64,000 nt of DNA from Aquatica leii (Eukaryota > Arthropoda > Insecta > Coleoptera > Lampyridae). A model generated the notes under the pieces. That model did no database searches, was not told the DNA's origin, and saw only the letters and a program-made list of their open reading frames with translations. Below are positions 1 through 10,902 of the stretch, piece by piece (position 1 is the first letter of the stretch; each line of letters starts with the position of its first letter). The stretch is taken from the NCBI GenBank assembly GCA_035610365.1, contig CM069439.1, positions 5,952,001 through 6,016,000 of the forward strand. The letters run 5' to 3'. The translations under genes and the position numbers were made by a program.

Positions 1-65
1 ATTAACAAACGAAGAAAAATAAGTCTATAAAGGTCCTCAGTGTATTAATACTCAATTTATTATAG

Positions 66-963
66 AAACCGATTGTAATTTTACTACATGGTATTGGGAG
101 TTCAGCCGATGTATGGTGGAACATCATAAATACTTTAGTACAAAAAGGTTATGAAGTGGTGGCACCCGATATGTTAGGGCATGGATACAGTTCCATTCCA
201 AACCAAGCAGATGCATATCGGTTTAGAAACTTACTAAAATATACTCTATCCGTTTTTGATCAATACGTGCGTAGTGACGAAACTAGAAATGCGATTATTA
301 TCGGCCACTCTTTTGGGTAAGCATTAAAAAAAACTTATGAAAAGATTAACAAAGTTTCTCAGTTGTAGTTTAGCGACAGCATTATGCCGTTATCGCTCGC
401 AACAAATAATCCAACTAATTTTAATTAGTGGCGGAGGACCGACACCTTTAGCACCGCCACCTAGCAGTGACAATGCATCAATTTATAGTTGTTTGCAGAC
501 GCTTTTAAAACCTTTGTTGTTTTGTGGAATGAAACGGTAATAATCTACAAGGTGATAACGTATAACCGCAACCTTTTTTTGTAGCACGATGTTCTACTCA
601 CTTAGAGGAAAACACTTCAATGTTTGTGACTCTGAAACTGCTGTACCAAGTCATATTTTACAATATTTCGTTGATGGTCAAAATTGGCCTGAAGGTGACG
701 CAGCATTTCACCGACGAATACTTATCCCAACGTTGTTAGTGCATGGTCTCCAAGATACTCTCGTTACATTAGTCCAAGAGTGTGAAATGGAAAGGGTTTG
801 TAATGCACAATTGATATAATAGCACATACTAACGCTTCAGTTTTAGACAATTCCCCGCGCGTTTTTAGAATTAATTCCTACCGCTGGGCATATGTGCATG
901 TTGGAAACACCCGAGCATCTCAGTCACATGATCATGTGCTTTATAGACTGGTGGAGTAGGTAG
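66..963 (+). CDS. ABHD8: ABHD8-like alpha/beta hydrolase, C-terminal four exons (5' partial)
   Basis: Exons read as 66-316, 363-536, 585-795 and 847-963, all with GT donors and AG acceptors and a continuous frame of 250 codons to TAG at 961-963. The first exon opens with a beta strand and the oxyanion motif LLHG. GHSFG, the nucleophile elbow with catalytic Ser, is split across the first intron. LISGGGPT, the segment HGLQD (likely acid) and AGHMCMLE (catalytic His) follow in the right order. The spacing and the phrases VAPDMLGHG and WPEGD match animal ABHD8. In mammals that protein is described as a hydrolase-fold regulator of inflammasome and autophagy traffic; its substrate is unclear. The N-terminal part lies left of the window. 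No frame breaks are seen, so it is probably functional. Confidence 0.9.
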
Positions 964-1661
964 TTAGAGCTATCTATACAGAAAATGTGATATTATTACC
1001 CTAGAAAAAAATTGTTAAATGCATAGTTAAAACTATCATAACAAACAACGTTTCGTTGCCCAAAAGACACTCATCAGTTATTTTTATTCTTTAGAAAAAA
1101 AAGTAGCTCCAACACTGAAGCTTTATTTTAAACCATGATCGTTTCATGTTTCATTTTATACAAGCACGATTTTTGCCGATATTCTGAAAAAATATTGTCT
1201 CCGTTTGTTGTTTTACTGGAGAGTATATAAATCGTACATTTATTGCTCTAGTCAATTTTACACTACCATTACTAATAAAAAGCAGCTTTAACCATAAGTT
1301 TAAGAATTACAAGAACTGCGGCACAATTAACTTTCGGTATAATTGTGTAAATTAGGACTTTGTAATTATCGATTATATTATTAACTTATCACAAATAAAC
1401 AACTTCAACACGTTATAAATTTTTTATTTATTTTGATATTAGACACGTAGCGAGCTAAAAAGCGCCTTTTTTCAGAGGGCGTGGCTAATCAAAACGCATT
1501 TTAATAGCATCTGGAACTATTATGGACAAAACAAATAATATCCTAAATGATTATTTTCTTTTCTCGCACCGAAGTAGCCTACTTCAGATTAATTTTTTTA
1601 TTAAAATTAAAACTTGATGTACCCACTCACGTTTGACATCTCGCTGTGGCTGTGATTGTAG
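964..1661. other. Downstream region of the ABHD8 gene with AATAAA signals
   Basis: AT-rich DNA without a coding signature. AATAAA-type signals occur near 1270 and 1394 and could end the ABHD8 transcript. The segment at about 1310-1402 resembles one at 7084-7172 (listed separately). Confidence 0.4.
1310..1402 (+). repeat. Diverged direct repeat, copy 1 (partner at 7084-7172)
   Basis: Starts with AAGAACTGCGGCA and continues through a T/A-rich stretch to ATAAACAAC. It aligns by eye with 7084-7172 (AAGAACTGCAGCA ... AAAAACAGC) with small gaps. The two copies flank about 5.7 kb that contains the LINE and the BEL/Pao scrap. They may be LTR remnants or another interspersed repeat. Confidence 0.45.
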
Positions 1662-1821
1662 CTACCCCCCTCCCCTTCTTCTACGTTGTGTTAAGTTCGT
1701 TATACGCTGCTTACTATTATTAAAAGCAGGGTGAGTTATGAAAACCTCGTACACTGCGACCAGGTCGGAAGGTTTAGTAGTTCTTCCGAGATGAAGATGA
1801 AATCTAGATGTTTTTGTCTCT

Positions 1822-4250
1822 TTAGGCACAAAGCTGAGTACCTGCATGTGTCATAATCAACCACCAGTCGCTCACTGCGGCCATGTCAAACAGAGGAGTG
1901 GCTTTGAGAATTTCTAGATGACCTTTGAGGTTGCCTTCTTTGAAATGGTGTACCTCATGTAGTTTGAGGGCCTGCTTTATAGCTTCCTCCTTAATTGCCA
2001 CTGGTAGGGGATCCAAACTAAGAAGGATCTCCATCGCAGCGGTGGGTGTTGATTTCATGGCGCCTATGGTGGCCTTTGCACCTTTACTAGCTTCGCTTGC
2101 GCGGTACTTTCGTTTACTTTTCTCCATGAAACTGCAGACGCATAGAGAACTCCAAGTCTAACGACCTGTTTGTAGATCCAATTGGTTGCTGGGGTTCAAA
2201 CCCCACGTTTTGCCAACCATTAGGCGGCAAGACCATAAAGTTTCTATACCCTTATTAGTCGTTTTGGACACGTGACTTTTCTACGTTAATTTTTGGTCCA
2301 GTGTCACCTCCAGGTATTTAACCTACTTGGAGAGGGGAATGGTAGTTCCATTTCACTGAATACTGGGGATATTTAAATTCCTTCGTTTAGTAAAAGGAAC
2401 GATAGTGGTTTTATTTGGGTTTATGTTCATGCCCTCTTTGAAGTACCAGTTACGTGTTAGGTTGATGGCATTTTGTATTCTCTCCCGTACGATGGAGTCA
2501 TGCTTGCCCTTCACCGTTATGGTTATGTCGTCAGCATAGCCTAAAACGTTATATCCCTCTCTACTCAGGTCGTTTAGTAGTTCATACACTAGTAAAGACC
2601 ACAGCAGTGGGGATATGACTCCGCCCTGTGGGCAGCCTCTTGTAGTGCCTACCTCAAAGGTGGCACTACCAATGCTGGTGATTACCTGTCTACCTATCAG
2701 TTTGTTGTTTATCCATTGAATGATAAAGTCGTTTATCCCTCTCTTTCTGAGGGACTGTCATATTAAACTATAGGCGGCGTTGTCAAATGCGCCTTCTATA
2801 TGTCCATAAAGACTGATAGGGATATTTCCTTTGACTCATGTGCTTTCTCTATGGTTTTTACAATTTGGTGTAAAGCTGATATCGTTGATTTGCCTTTCTG
2901 ATAGGCAAATTAGTATTTATTAATGGGTTTGACTTTTAAAATCTCCATTCTCCCAGGCAGTACATTACGTTTTATTGACGTCAAAATTACGTACTAGACG
3001 TCATTAAGACGTGTCAATGTCGTCATGTGATATTGGTCCACCAGCTTCTTCATTGTTTTGAGCATAAACGATAAGAGACTTATTGGACGATATGACTTTG
3101 GATCGTCTAGGGGTTTTACACCTCCCTTATGTAGGAATATGTCCTGCCCTCGTTGAGTGAATGCCGGAAATACTACATCGGGACCAGGAACCTTGAAAGG
3201 TTTGAAGGTTCCTATGGCCACTTAATCCTTTCAGGCGATGCAATTTTATTGACAAGTGGACGTTCCCGTTTGAGTAGAGTTCTACTCCTTATGGGTCCTT
3301 TGTACACCCTTGTTTCTCCAGCTCTCCCTGGAAAATATTTTTTAATCAAAACCTCTACCATTTCCTGAAATGTTGACGTTAATGTGCCATCTTCACGTTT
3401 GAGTGCACCTATGTTACCTTGGTTGCCTCTTGATAGTGCCTTCTGCACTCTGCTTGCAACAGGTGCTTCATCAAGGTTCACACAAAAGGTCCTTCGCTTT
3501 GATTTACGAAATGTCACTTTGAACTTGGTAAGAGCCTTACGGTACTCTTCCCAGTTATGTGTTCTCTTTGATTTGTTAAACCAAGGTACTTTGCTTTTAG
3601 TCTTTTTGGTTTTGAGAGGATAGTTTACCTCAAAGGCCCTCGTTATGGCCTCCGTTGTGAGGTTAACTGTTCTCTCCAAGTCGTTTATTGATCTTATTTT
3701 GTTTGGTATTTCCTTCATGCCATCATGTAAGATACTAATTCTGTATCCTTCCCAATTACTTATTAGATTTGAAGCCCCCCTAGACACTAAGGTTAAATCT
3801 AGAACTTCCTGCCTATATCGTTTATAAAGGTTGGGCGATTGCCCTTATTGGCCACCACCATATTAGTAGTTAGTAAGTACCCATAAAGTGACTCACCTCG
3901 GCCGTTGGTATCGTTGTTTCCCCAGGCGGTGTTGTGGGCATTGGCGTCCACCCCAAGGATTAGATGTTTCCTGTTGGCTTCGGAGTGTCTGATGGTGCTT
4001 CCCGTTCCTCTCCAGGAAAATATGCCGAGGTCAAGATTACCTCTATCCTTCCTCCAGGGACACTTAGCTCTGCCATTATGGTGGCTGTATCAGCATCTGT
4101 GAATTCTAATAGGCTGCCCTCGGTACTAGGGAAGATCTATCATAAATCAGCTTACCGGTCTTGGTACCTAGTCCACAAACTCGTCCCCCATTTATTCAGG
4201 GCTCCTGGGCTAGACCCACTATTTAGTGCCTTGGGCAAACCTATGGCATA
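1822..4250 (-). pseudogene. LINE ORF2 remnant: endonuclease and reverse transcriptase
   Basis: The endonuclease part carries ILGVDANAHNTAWGNN, the D-x-N metal and catalytic motif. Next comes a 191-codon linker (3787-3212). The RT fingers and palm follow, with SYRPISLLS and a motif A that now reads YGHIEGAFDN, so the expected catalytic Asp is His. Motif B is GCPQGGVISP and motif C is an intact YADD near 2530. After the RT, 2127-1822 gives the conserved TPTAAMEILLSLDPL segment. A short A/T-rich piece near 2900-3000 breaks the RT. The loss of the motif A Asp and the many frame breaks mean it is inactive. Confidence 0.75.
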
Positions 4251-4486
4251 AGGCGACCGAAGCAGCCTTCGCGTGGTGAAGGTTCACTTGCACGCACTGC
4301 ATGGTTAAGTTGTGGATGAGGGAGGTGGAGCACCACTCTCCTCCGCTACCTCCATGGCGGTTGCATCCTAAGGATCTGCTGATTCTTTCTCCAGTGGTGG
4401 TTTATGAGGTGTTCTTACTTTGATAGGCACCTCTTTGAATCCGTAGAACAGTTTAATTCTTAAGGACTGTTTGACCTGAATTTTGG

Positions 4487-5126
4487 TCAGTTGAGAGGAT
4501 TAGAATTGCTGATGTACTCCTCGCCTCCTTTCTTATTACCTTCCAGGTTGAGATGTTGACTTTTGTCCTTGATCCGATGCAATATCTCCGCCGACATCTC
4601 AGAGGAGTTGGGGAAGAATACCAGTACGGTACTACCTTGAGGTGTATCTGCCTCTTTGGTAGCCCACAGCTGTGCACCTTCCCAGGAGTGTAGATTAACT
4701 ACCACCGCCTTGAGCCATTCAACTGTCTCGTTGTCCTTGCATGAAAGCATTAGGTAGCGCGCCTTATACGCAGAGGTAAGGAACTTAGGTTTAATGGTTT
4801 TATTGTACCTTTCCTCCACTGTGTTCATGATGGCTGAGCAGATTTGGTCCATCTGGGCAGTGGTGAGAAGTTCTGTTGGAAATCTCCTGGACATTTGATA
4901 CCTACTAAGACACATTTATATGAGACGTCTTTCTGTCTTCTAGCCTCCGATTTTTTTGGTTGAGCAGCGGGAGCGACCGTCTTTTGCTCGTTTCTTTACA
5001 ACCCTTGAACTTTCGTCCTGGGACCTCAGTCTTTTTTGCATCAGAGCTTGGGTATCGATGCGGCTTAGGAACGATGAATTTTTCTTTTTTCAGGAGGACA
5101 AGCTTCGGTTTTGGAGTATCCTGCAT
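4487..5126 (-). pseudogene. LINE ORF1 remnant with a DUF4780-like domain
   Basis: Two overlapping frames on the minus strand: a Lys-rich basic segment (5126-4905) and a 142-codon segment (4915-4487). The second reads LLTTAQMDQICSAIM, then a core with FLTSAYKARYLMLSC and LHSWEGAQLW. This resembles the DUF4780 domain found in ORF1 proteins of insect LINEs, where it probably binds the element RNA. A frameshift separates the basic part from the domain. It lies upstream of the endonuclease remnant of the same element. Confidence 0.6.
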
Positions 5127-5640
5127 TTAGTAAATACTTGTACCTTTTGCAGACTGCGCTACACAACCTTGTCTTATTTTGACCTACATTTAGGCGGACG
5201 ATCTCTTTGACCAGTTTCTCTACCCCAATTTCTGGCTCTGAAACGCTTCTTTCGCCATCCTCCTTTGCCTTAGGTTTGAGGAGTTTTCCTCCTCCATTTT
5301 GTTTTTGAAGGCTTCATATTGTTCCCACGAGTAATTGAGGATAAGACTGTCCATCCAGCAAAGCCTCTTACTAGATAAGGCTATATATACTATGGAGGGC
5401 GCCTGGTATCCAGAGATCGCATATAATAGAGATTGGGGGATGTTTATTGACTTCCCAGTCTAGATCCGCCGTGTTTAGTAAGAACAGGGTCACCTCGAGC
5501 AAGATGCAGCTTTTTACACGGACGGTCTTGCAGCAAGCGTCATATGGGAACCAGAGTTACCTTAGCTATGCGCCTGAGACTAAGTACTCCCTAGGGAGAT
5601 ACCTCATTGCCCGTTGACCCCTATACGCTGCTTGCTCAGG

Positions 5641-6139
5641 TGAAGAAACCCCTTCGATCTTCTAACAGAATGTAAACGTAAAATCATTACATAATTTAGA
5701 TTTATCAAGCAACCAGTTTATAATTAAAGACATCAATAAACATGGGAAAATTAGGACATCCTAAACTTAAGTCATTTAAATGATAACTCGTTAAAATCCC
5801 AACACACATAAACACGTGCACAAACATCATTATATTAAACAGAAGAAGAGTTAGTTAACTGACGGTCTGTCAGTAGTTACTGAGGTCCTGGTCTATATCA
5901 TGCACGCATAATTTGGAATTGAAGCCAGACATTAGAACAAATAAGTATAAAATGGTTAATTATTGCGTTTACATTTCTGATCATAGTTTTATACAAAATT
6001 ACACATACTAAATGAAGTAATTGAAATTGCAAAACAAAGAAAACACATAAATATAATTTGAATCTTAAACGTCCTTTTTAATTCCCCTTCTCTTTATTTT
6101 CATAATGTAAGAATATAATAGTTAATTATTACAGTCAAA
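5641..6139. other. AT-rich intergenic DNA, nothing recognised
   Basis: No coding frame, RNA gene or clear repeat was seen here. Confidence 0.4.
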
Positions 6140-6285
6140 CTTACGATGAAAATATTTCGTATAAAAATAAGATACAGTTTACTATTCCAAATCATTTTGA
6201 TTTGATTTGAGTTTCTGGTATTGTCAATGTTTATCATTAGTCTAATTTTTTGAATAGCATATAATTAATAGTCGCAGTTTATTTT
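6140..6285 (-). repeat. About 200-bp interspersed repeat, partial copy (LTR-like)
   Basis: Contains ATTTCGTATAAAAATA, CCAAATCATTT, GGTATTGTCAATGTTTAT and GAATAGCAT, in the same order and orientation as the copy at 20640-20917. Forward copies lie at 16316-16525 and 17912-18127. This copy lies directly past the 3' end (minus strand) of a BEL/Pao integrase scrap. That position suggests the repeat is an LTR of such an element. Confidence 0.6.
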
Positions 6286-6399
6286 TTTGTAAGTTAACTA
6301 TCACTATTTACAATCTTCTTTTGGTAGAGGACACTGCGCTTACAGCGCATTTAAATGAACCTTGCTCCATCTGCACTAAAAGCTTTGAACTATGGATTG

Positions 6400-6690
6400 G
6401 ATTAGTTGCCATAGAGACAAACGATTTATTTTTATATCAAGGACGTCTTCTTCTGGTAGAACATTTAAGGGACGACCAATAAGGAAATGACCTGGTTTTA
6501 TAATAGTATAAGATCGTTTAGGTCATCGGATAGTCGCAAATTTAAGCAAGACTCTATTTGCAATAATAAAGTTTGAAATTTGTTATAAGTAAGCTTGGTA
6601 CCACCAATGAAATGTTTTTGTCGATTTAACGAGAGCCTCCCATAATCCACCAAAATGAGGAGACCTAAAATTCAAATTTACATTTTCTTT
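6400..6690 (-). pseudogene. BEL/Pao integrase C-terminal remnant
   Basis: The minus strand near 6690-6610 reads FRSPHFGGLWEALVKSTK. Near 6515-6400 it reads PGHFLIGRPLNVLP followed by LSLWQLIQS. Both are hallmark phrases of the C-terminal end of BEL/Pao polyproteins. The pieces are in the expected order but separated by frame breaks. The rest of the element is missing, so this is a truncated relic between the LINE and CCDC124. Confidence 0.75.
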
Positions 6691-7083
6691 GTGTAATCCT
6701 TGCTCAATGCTTATTTTGTTTATAAATTTGAACTTTTTAATTTCTTTTCTTCCATCTACGTAAACTCTTCTTTCTCTTCAATATGTGCATAAATCTTTTA
6801 AGTAAAGCGAAATAATCTTGATTTTCGATTTGTGAGTTATCAGGCGTATAGCGTAGTAGTCCTTCAATACTGACGTCACGCGCTTTACAAAACCATCTCC
6901 CTGTAAATTGACTCTTTCAAAACAATAAATTAGATCTTTTGTGTTTAAATTTTTTTACAAAAAAAGAATAATGTTAAGTTTCCATCAGATATATCATCAC
7001 AGTCGCACTATGGGTTTCTTTTCAATCCTATTTTGTGAAGATGATTAAGTTTAACTTTAAGAATTAATAAAAGATACAAAGTA

Positions 7084-7172
7084 CAAGAACTGCAGCAGTA
7101 TTGATTTTCGATACAATTTTACAAATTGGAATTTTGTTATCATAGTATTAACATAACACAAAAAAACAGCTT
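7084..7172 (+). repeat. Diverged direct repeat, copy 2 (partner at 1310-1402)
   Basis: Same order of blocks as copy 1 with scattered mismatches and small gaps. It ends about 20 bases before the CCDC124 stop codon on the other strand, so it overlaps that gene's 3' end region. Confidence 0.45.
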
Positions 7173-7192
7173 AACAAAATAAGAAGTTTGTT

Positions 7193-8281
7193 TTATTGAT
7201 TGTTCAATGGATTCTCTGGAGATTTTTGCCATTCTTTAAAAATCATTTGTTTTAATTGAGATAGGCGTAACGTAGGAAATTCTTCTTTAAGCGTAACCAT
7301 ACGACGCTGTTCAAAGGCAGTGTAAGCAGCTTTCATACGTTTTTCTGGATGTTTATCTACTTCTTCATCTTTGGTGCTATAATTAAAGTTTGAGTTAATT
7401 AAAATCAGCGTATTGTAAAAGCAGATTAGATACAGGGCATGGACAGCTTTTGAATACAAAGTTAGCAGTCAAATAACATTTAAAACATTCTGTCAAGACA
7501 AGCAATCAAAAGACCCAAGTTAAGAATTAATGTATACAAAAACAATTCTGACTAGACAGAATTACCAGACGAGAATAATTTAAAGGTAATAACAACACTG
7601 GGATTAGTAAAAATCTTGATAAAGAAATATAAGTACGTTAACTATGAGATAAACAAAATAAGTTATGAAAGAATAAGGAAGTAATACGCAAAAATACATA
7701 ACCAATAAAAAAAATTAAATGTACCTTAATAATGCAATAGCATCCATAACGGTATGTGCTTCTTCTGCAGTTGGAATTATTCTATTTATGTTTTCTTCGA
7801 GTGGTACATCTAGATGTGTCTCAATTTTTTCTTTCTCCTTTTTCACTGGTTTAACGATATTTTCTACGATTTGTGCTCGAGTGACTTTTTGCTTAGGAGG
7901 AACTTTAACAGCTTTCTTTGTAGTTACAGTCTCTTCATCTAACAAAGCTTTTACTTCAGCCTTTTTATCTGCTGCTATCTGCTTCTTCTTCTCCTGTTCC
8001 TCCTACATATGATAAAGGTTAAGTTAAAGTGTATGAAGTGCAAGTATCAAGTTTATATTAATTAAATACATCGATACATTTTAAAACTTTAATGTTGGTT
8101 ACCAAGATTGTCGATCCAGTACCTTCCTTTGTAGTTTTCGCAGAACATTTTTGTCATCTTCTTTCCAGTATTGTTCATCAGCTAACTTTTGTTTTACAGC
8201 AGCTTGTTCATCTTTAACTGCTGATTTTCTCGCTCTAGCTGCTGCAGCTTTGCTATTCTCGCCAGCAAATTTCTTGGGCAT
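7193..8281 (-). CDS. CCDC124: CCDC124, ribosome-associated coiled-coil protein (complete)
   Basis: Exons are 8281-8123, 8002-7725 and 7376-7193, all with GT-AG junctions, giving 206 residues. The start is the MPKKFAGEN that opens animal CCDC124. The N-terminal third is Lys/Ala-rich coiled coil (KSAAARARK-type). The middle holds KVTRAQIVENI and LDVPLEENINR. The C-terminal third holds HPEKRMKAAYTAFE and RLSQLKQMIFKEW, the conserved HMG-like region. CCDC124 and its yeast relative Lso2 bind 80S ribosomes in the inactive or recovering state. The human protein has 223 residues, so the length fits. No disruptions are seen. An AATAAA at 7197-7192 overlaps the stop codon, so the 3' UTR may be very short. 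Confidence 0.95.
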
Positions 8282-9379
8282 AATTAAATTACAAAAAATA
8301 TCATAAAAAAATTTCAATTAACGCTACCTTGTAGCCAACATCAAAACTAACTTTGCTGTGTTGCCATATTTTTTTTAAATCTTTGATAGATGTCTGTTGC
8401 CAATTGACCATATTCAAGCGGTTTTTGTTCAGGTTTAACGTTTTTGGGTTGATAAAACTGCTACATTTTAAAATATCCTCAAAAAATATGAACTCCTATT
8501 GGCTGCCGAGACAAGGCATTCCAGTGATTTGTCAAATCGGGTTAAATATGACGTCGTTTTGGTGTTATTGGATAAAAAGATTTGGTTATCATAAGTTTAT
8601 TGTTGCTACTAACCCGATTTGATAGATAGATGCAAAAAGGTCGTTGTTGACAACCAAAAGTTCTTATTTTTTGAGAGCGGTTTAAAATTTATCAGTTTGA
8701 CCAACCCAAAAATGTTGAACCAAGTTCAAAAAAAGCCCTCAATATGGCCAATTAGCTAAATGCAATGTAGTGAGGGCTTCAATTTTGTTAAAATGTTTGT
8801 TTTATGTCGGTTACTAACTGTAATCGCACTACTAATTAAAAAACAAAAAATACTAGAAATATCAGAATAGATAGATAAAACATAAAACTAAAATAAACAT
8901 ACATAAAATAAATGTCTACGTATTTATTTCCAAATATATAACTACAACAACCTTACTTAAAGTTAACTAGGGTACCTGGTGAGTTGCGCTACCTATCGGG
9001 CGCGTCAACAAGTGGTGGATAGGAAGGTAGATAGTCTGTGACGCTACGCAGCTCTACTGGCTGAGCCGCGACAACCCTGTTTACCTTGGCAGGTGTTGCA
9101 ATCGTAGGCTAAAATCAGTACGTACTTCAATACTACTGTTACGCGAACCAGCTTTCCCAGCTCAAACTTTAGTGTCCCCAAACTTCTTCGTGCTGTAAAC
9201 TCTCTCAAGCAAACAGTGCTGAGGGGCCTTGGCTTAATTGTCTGGACAAAAAAAAACATTTTAAAAACCTAAATCTAAGGTGGAGACGACCAGGTCGATA
9301 GATGCGTGTTTGGATAGAAGACCAGTCGTCACTGGTTGCAACCTGGGGACACTAAATGCCATTGTGGGATTTATGTTCT
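8282..9379. other. Intergenic region upstream of CCDC124
   Basis: Holds the CCDC124 promoter side and AT-rich spacer. Near 8729-8782 a 9-base perfect inverted repeat (AAGCCCTCA / TGAGGGCTT) could form a hairpin. From about 8950 the base use becomes less AT-rich, which may mark the start of the LINE remnant that follows. No gene was recognised. Confidence 0.4.
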
Positions 9380-10540
9380 AGAGACCTAGGAAACAGCTAA
9401 AATATCTGTATTAGAGAAAGGCATCAGGAAAGAGTTCATTATAGGGCCCGGTTACCTTCCCTACGACCAGACAAGACCACCGCCGCCGTTGGAAATTCAT
9501 CGACTGGTTAACAGTGGCACCAACAAATCACTGATTCTAGGAAGCGATGCCAATGCACACCACACCTTGTGGGGGAACACAAGCACAAATCCAAGAGGTG
9601 AAAATTTTTTAGAATTTATCCTAAAACCAAATTTAGACATAATAAATAATGGAGTTGCGCCTACGGTTATACCCGTGTCGCGCAGTGAAGTTATTGACCT
9701 TATGCTTGCTAGTCAAAAGGCGAGCAAAGTGATAAAAATTTAGCATGTATCAGATGAAGCTTCATTATCTGATCATAGAAACATTAGATTCAACATGGAA
9801 TCAGACCAAAAAACTCGTAATGGAGTACAGAAACCCGACTAGCATTCGTTCAACGAAACTTTAATCGGCCAAATCAGTTACTGTCCTTCAGTAGCAACAT
9901 CAACGCACGAGCTAGAACTAATGACGGACAGTATCGTTAATTTATTAAAATCAGCAAATGAAGCAAGCTGCCCAAAAACTGTCAAGCGATACCCAACAAG
10001 GTTACTTGGTGGAACAGGAAACTTGACAACACAAGAGCCTCGCAACATACAACAATGCAATTAAACAGGCAAAAAGAGACTAATGGATAAGGTACTTTAG
10101 GAACGTAGGAAACGAACCTACTAGTTCTCACCTGCAAAAGCTCTGAGCAAGGACCACAGTGGAAACATCGGTTCTATGCTGACCGAACGCAGAAAGTTTA
10201 CAGACTCGGTTGAAGGTAATCTGCAAGATCTATTGCAAAAACACTTCCCGGTTTCATCGTTAACTAAAATTCCTAAGCGCTAGGAACTAGAGGTACTAAA
10301 CAAACTGGGAACCATACGGAACTGGGATTTATCGAGAAAGATAATTAATCCTGAAAACATAGAATGGAGAATCAATACGTTAAAATAATTTCAGTCTCCA
10401 GTAGCCGATGGAAAATATCCCATCATTTGCTGCTTTGCGAAACTCAGTAGGAGGAGGAGGAAATGAACCCACCAACCACCCGAACTTGCTTGGTTCAAGT
10501 TCATCACCTAGAGGATTGAACGATTTAGAATAAAAATTTT
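9380..10540 (+). mobile_element. LOA/I-like LINE copy 2, 5' segment (endonuclease and linker)
   Basis: The frame at 9489-9743 reads SLILGSDANAHHTLWGN, an APE endonuclease motif closely related to the one in the 1.66-5.64 kb element. SEVIDLMLAS and the following LSDHRNIRF give the conserved I-D and SDH motifs. After that the linker continues with stops to about 10400 (INPENIEW), just before the RT. The rest of the RT resumes at about 14185, beyond an R1-like insertion on the other strand. Confidence 0.7.
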
Positions 10541-10902
10541 CAGATGAAGGATCGTCTATTTAGACGAGTTGGATGAGCTATGTTACAGATCCGTGCTTAG
10601 AGAGCACGAAGTTCCGCGAGACACCTACATTTCGGTTTATCTTCGCTTCTTAGGCTAAAAGCCAGGTAGGCGGAAAAAAGAAATGTTATTTTAATGGACA
10701 GGATGAGGCCAGTTAGTCAAGTCAGCTACGGCTAAAAAGAAACTGAAAATGTTAGTAAAAATGAAAATAATCAAAATAAAATACTCGAAAATAATAAGCC
10801 CCCTGGCAATTAAATAACTAAATAAATACCCTACTTCGTCGTAGCTGACTGTATAAATAAATCAAAATACCATGCAAAAATAAATTAAGTTAGACTTTGG
10901 TT

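Larger units (their letters stand above)
1662..5640 (-). mobile_element. Decayed LOA/I-like non-LTR retrotransposon (LINE)
   Basis: Read on the minus strand, the order is ORF1 (about 5126-4487), an APE-type endonuclease (about 4250-3800), a linker (3787-3212), reverse transcriptase (about 3220-2350) and the post-RT segment (2127-1822). The order and the motifs (GVDANAHNTAWG, SYRPISLLS, GCPQGGVISPLLW, YADD, TPTAAMEILL) are those of the I/LOA/Jockey assemblage. Exact clade placement needs a tree. Many stops and frameshifts show it is dead. No clean 3' tail or target duplication was found, so the ends are approximate. Confidence 0.8.

Noticed and set aside
2185..2222. tRNA T-arm-like string GGGGTTCAAACCCC
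   Set aside because: It lies inside the LINE RT post-palm region and reads GKTWGLNP on the minus strand. No acceptor stem, D arm or anticodon arm surrounds it.
8353..8622. 89-codon plus-strand ORF upstream of CCDC124
   Set aside because: Low-complexity hydrophobic and aromatic composition, no homologous motif; probably the gene's upstream region.
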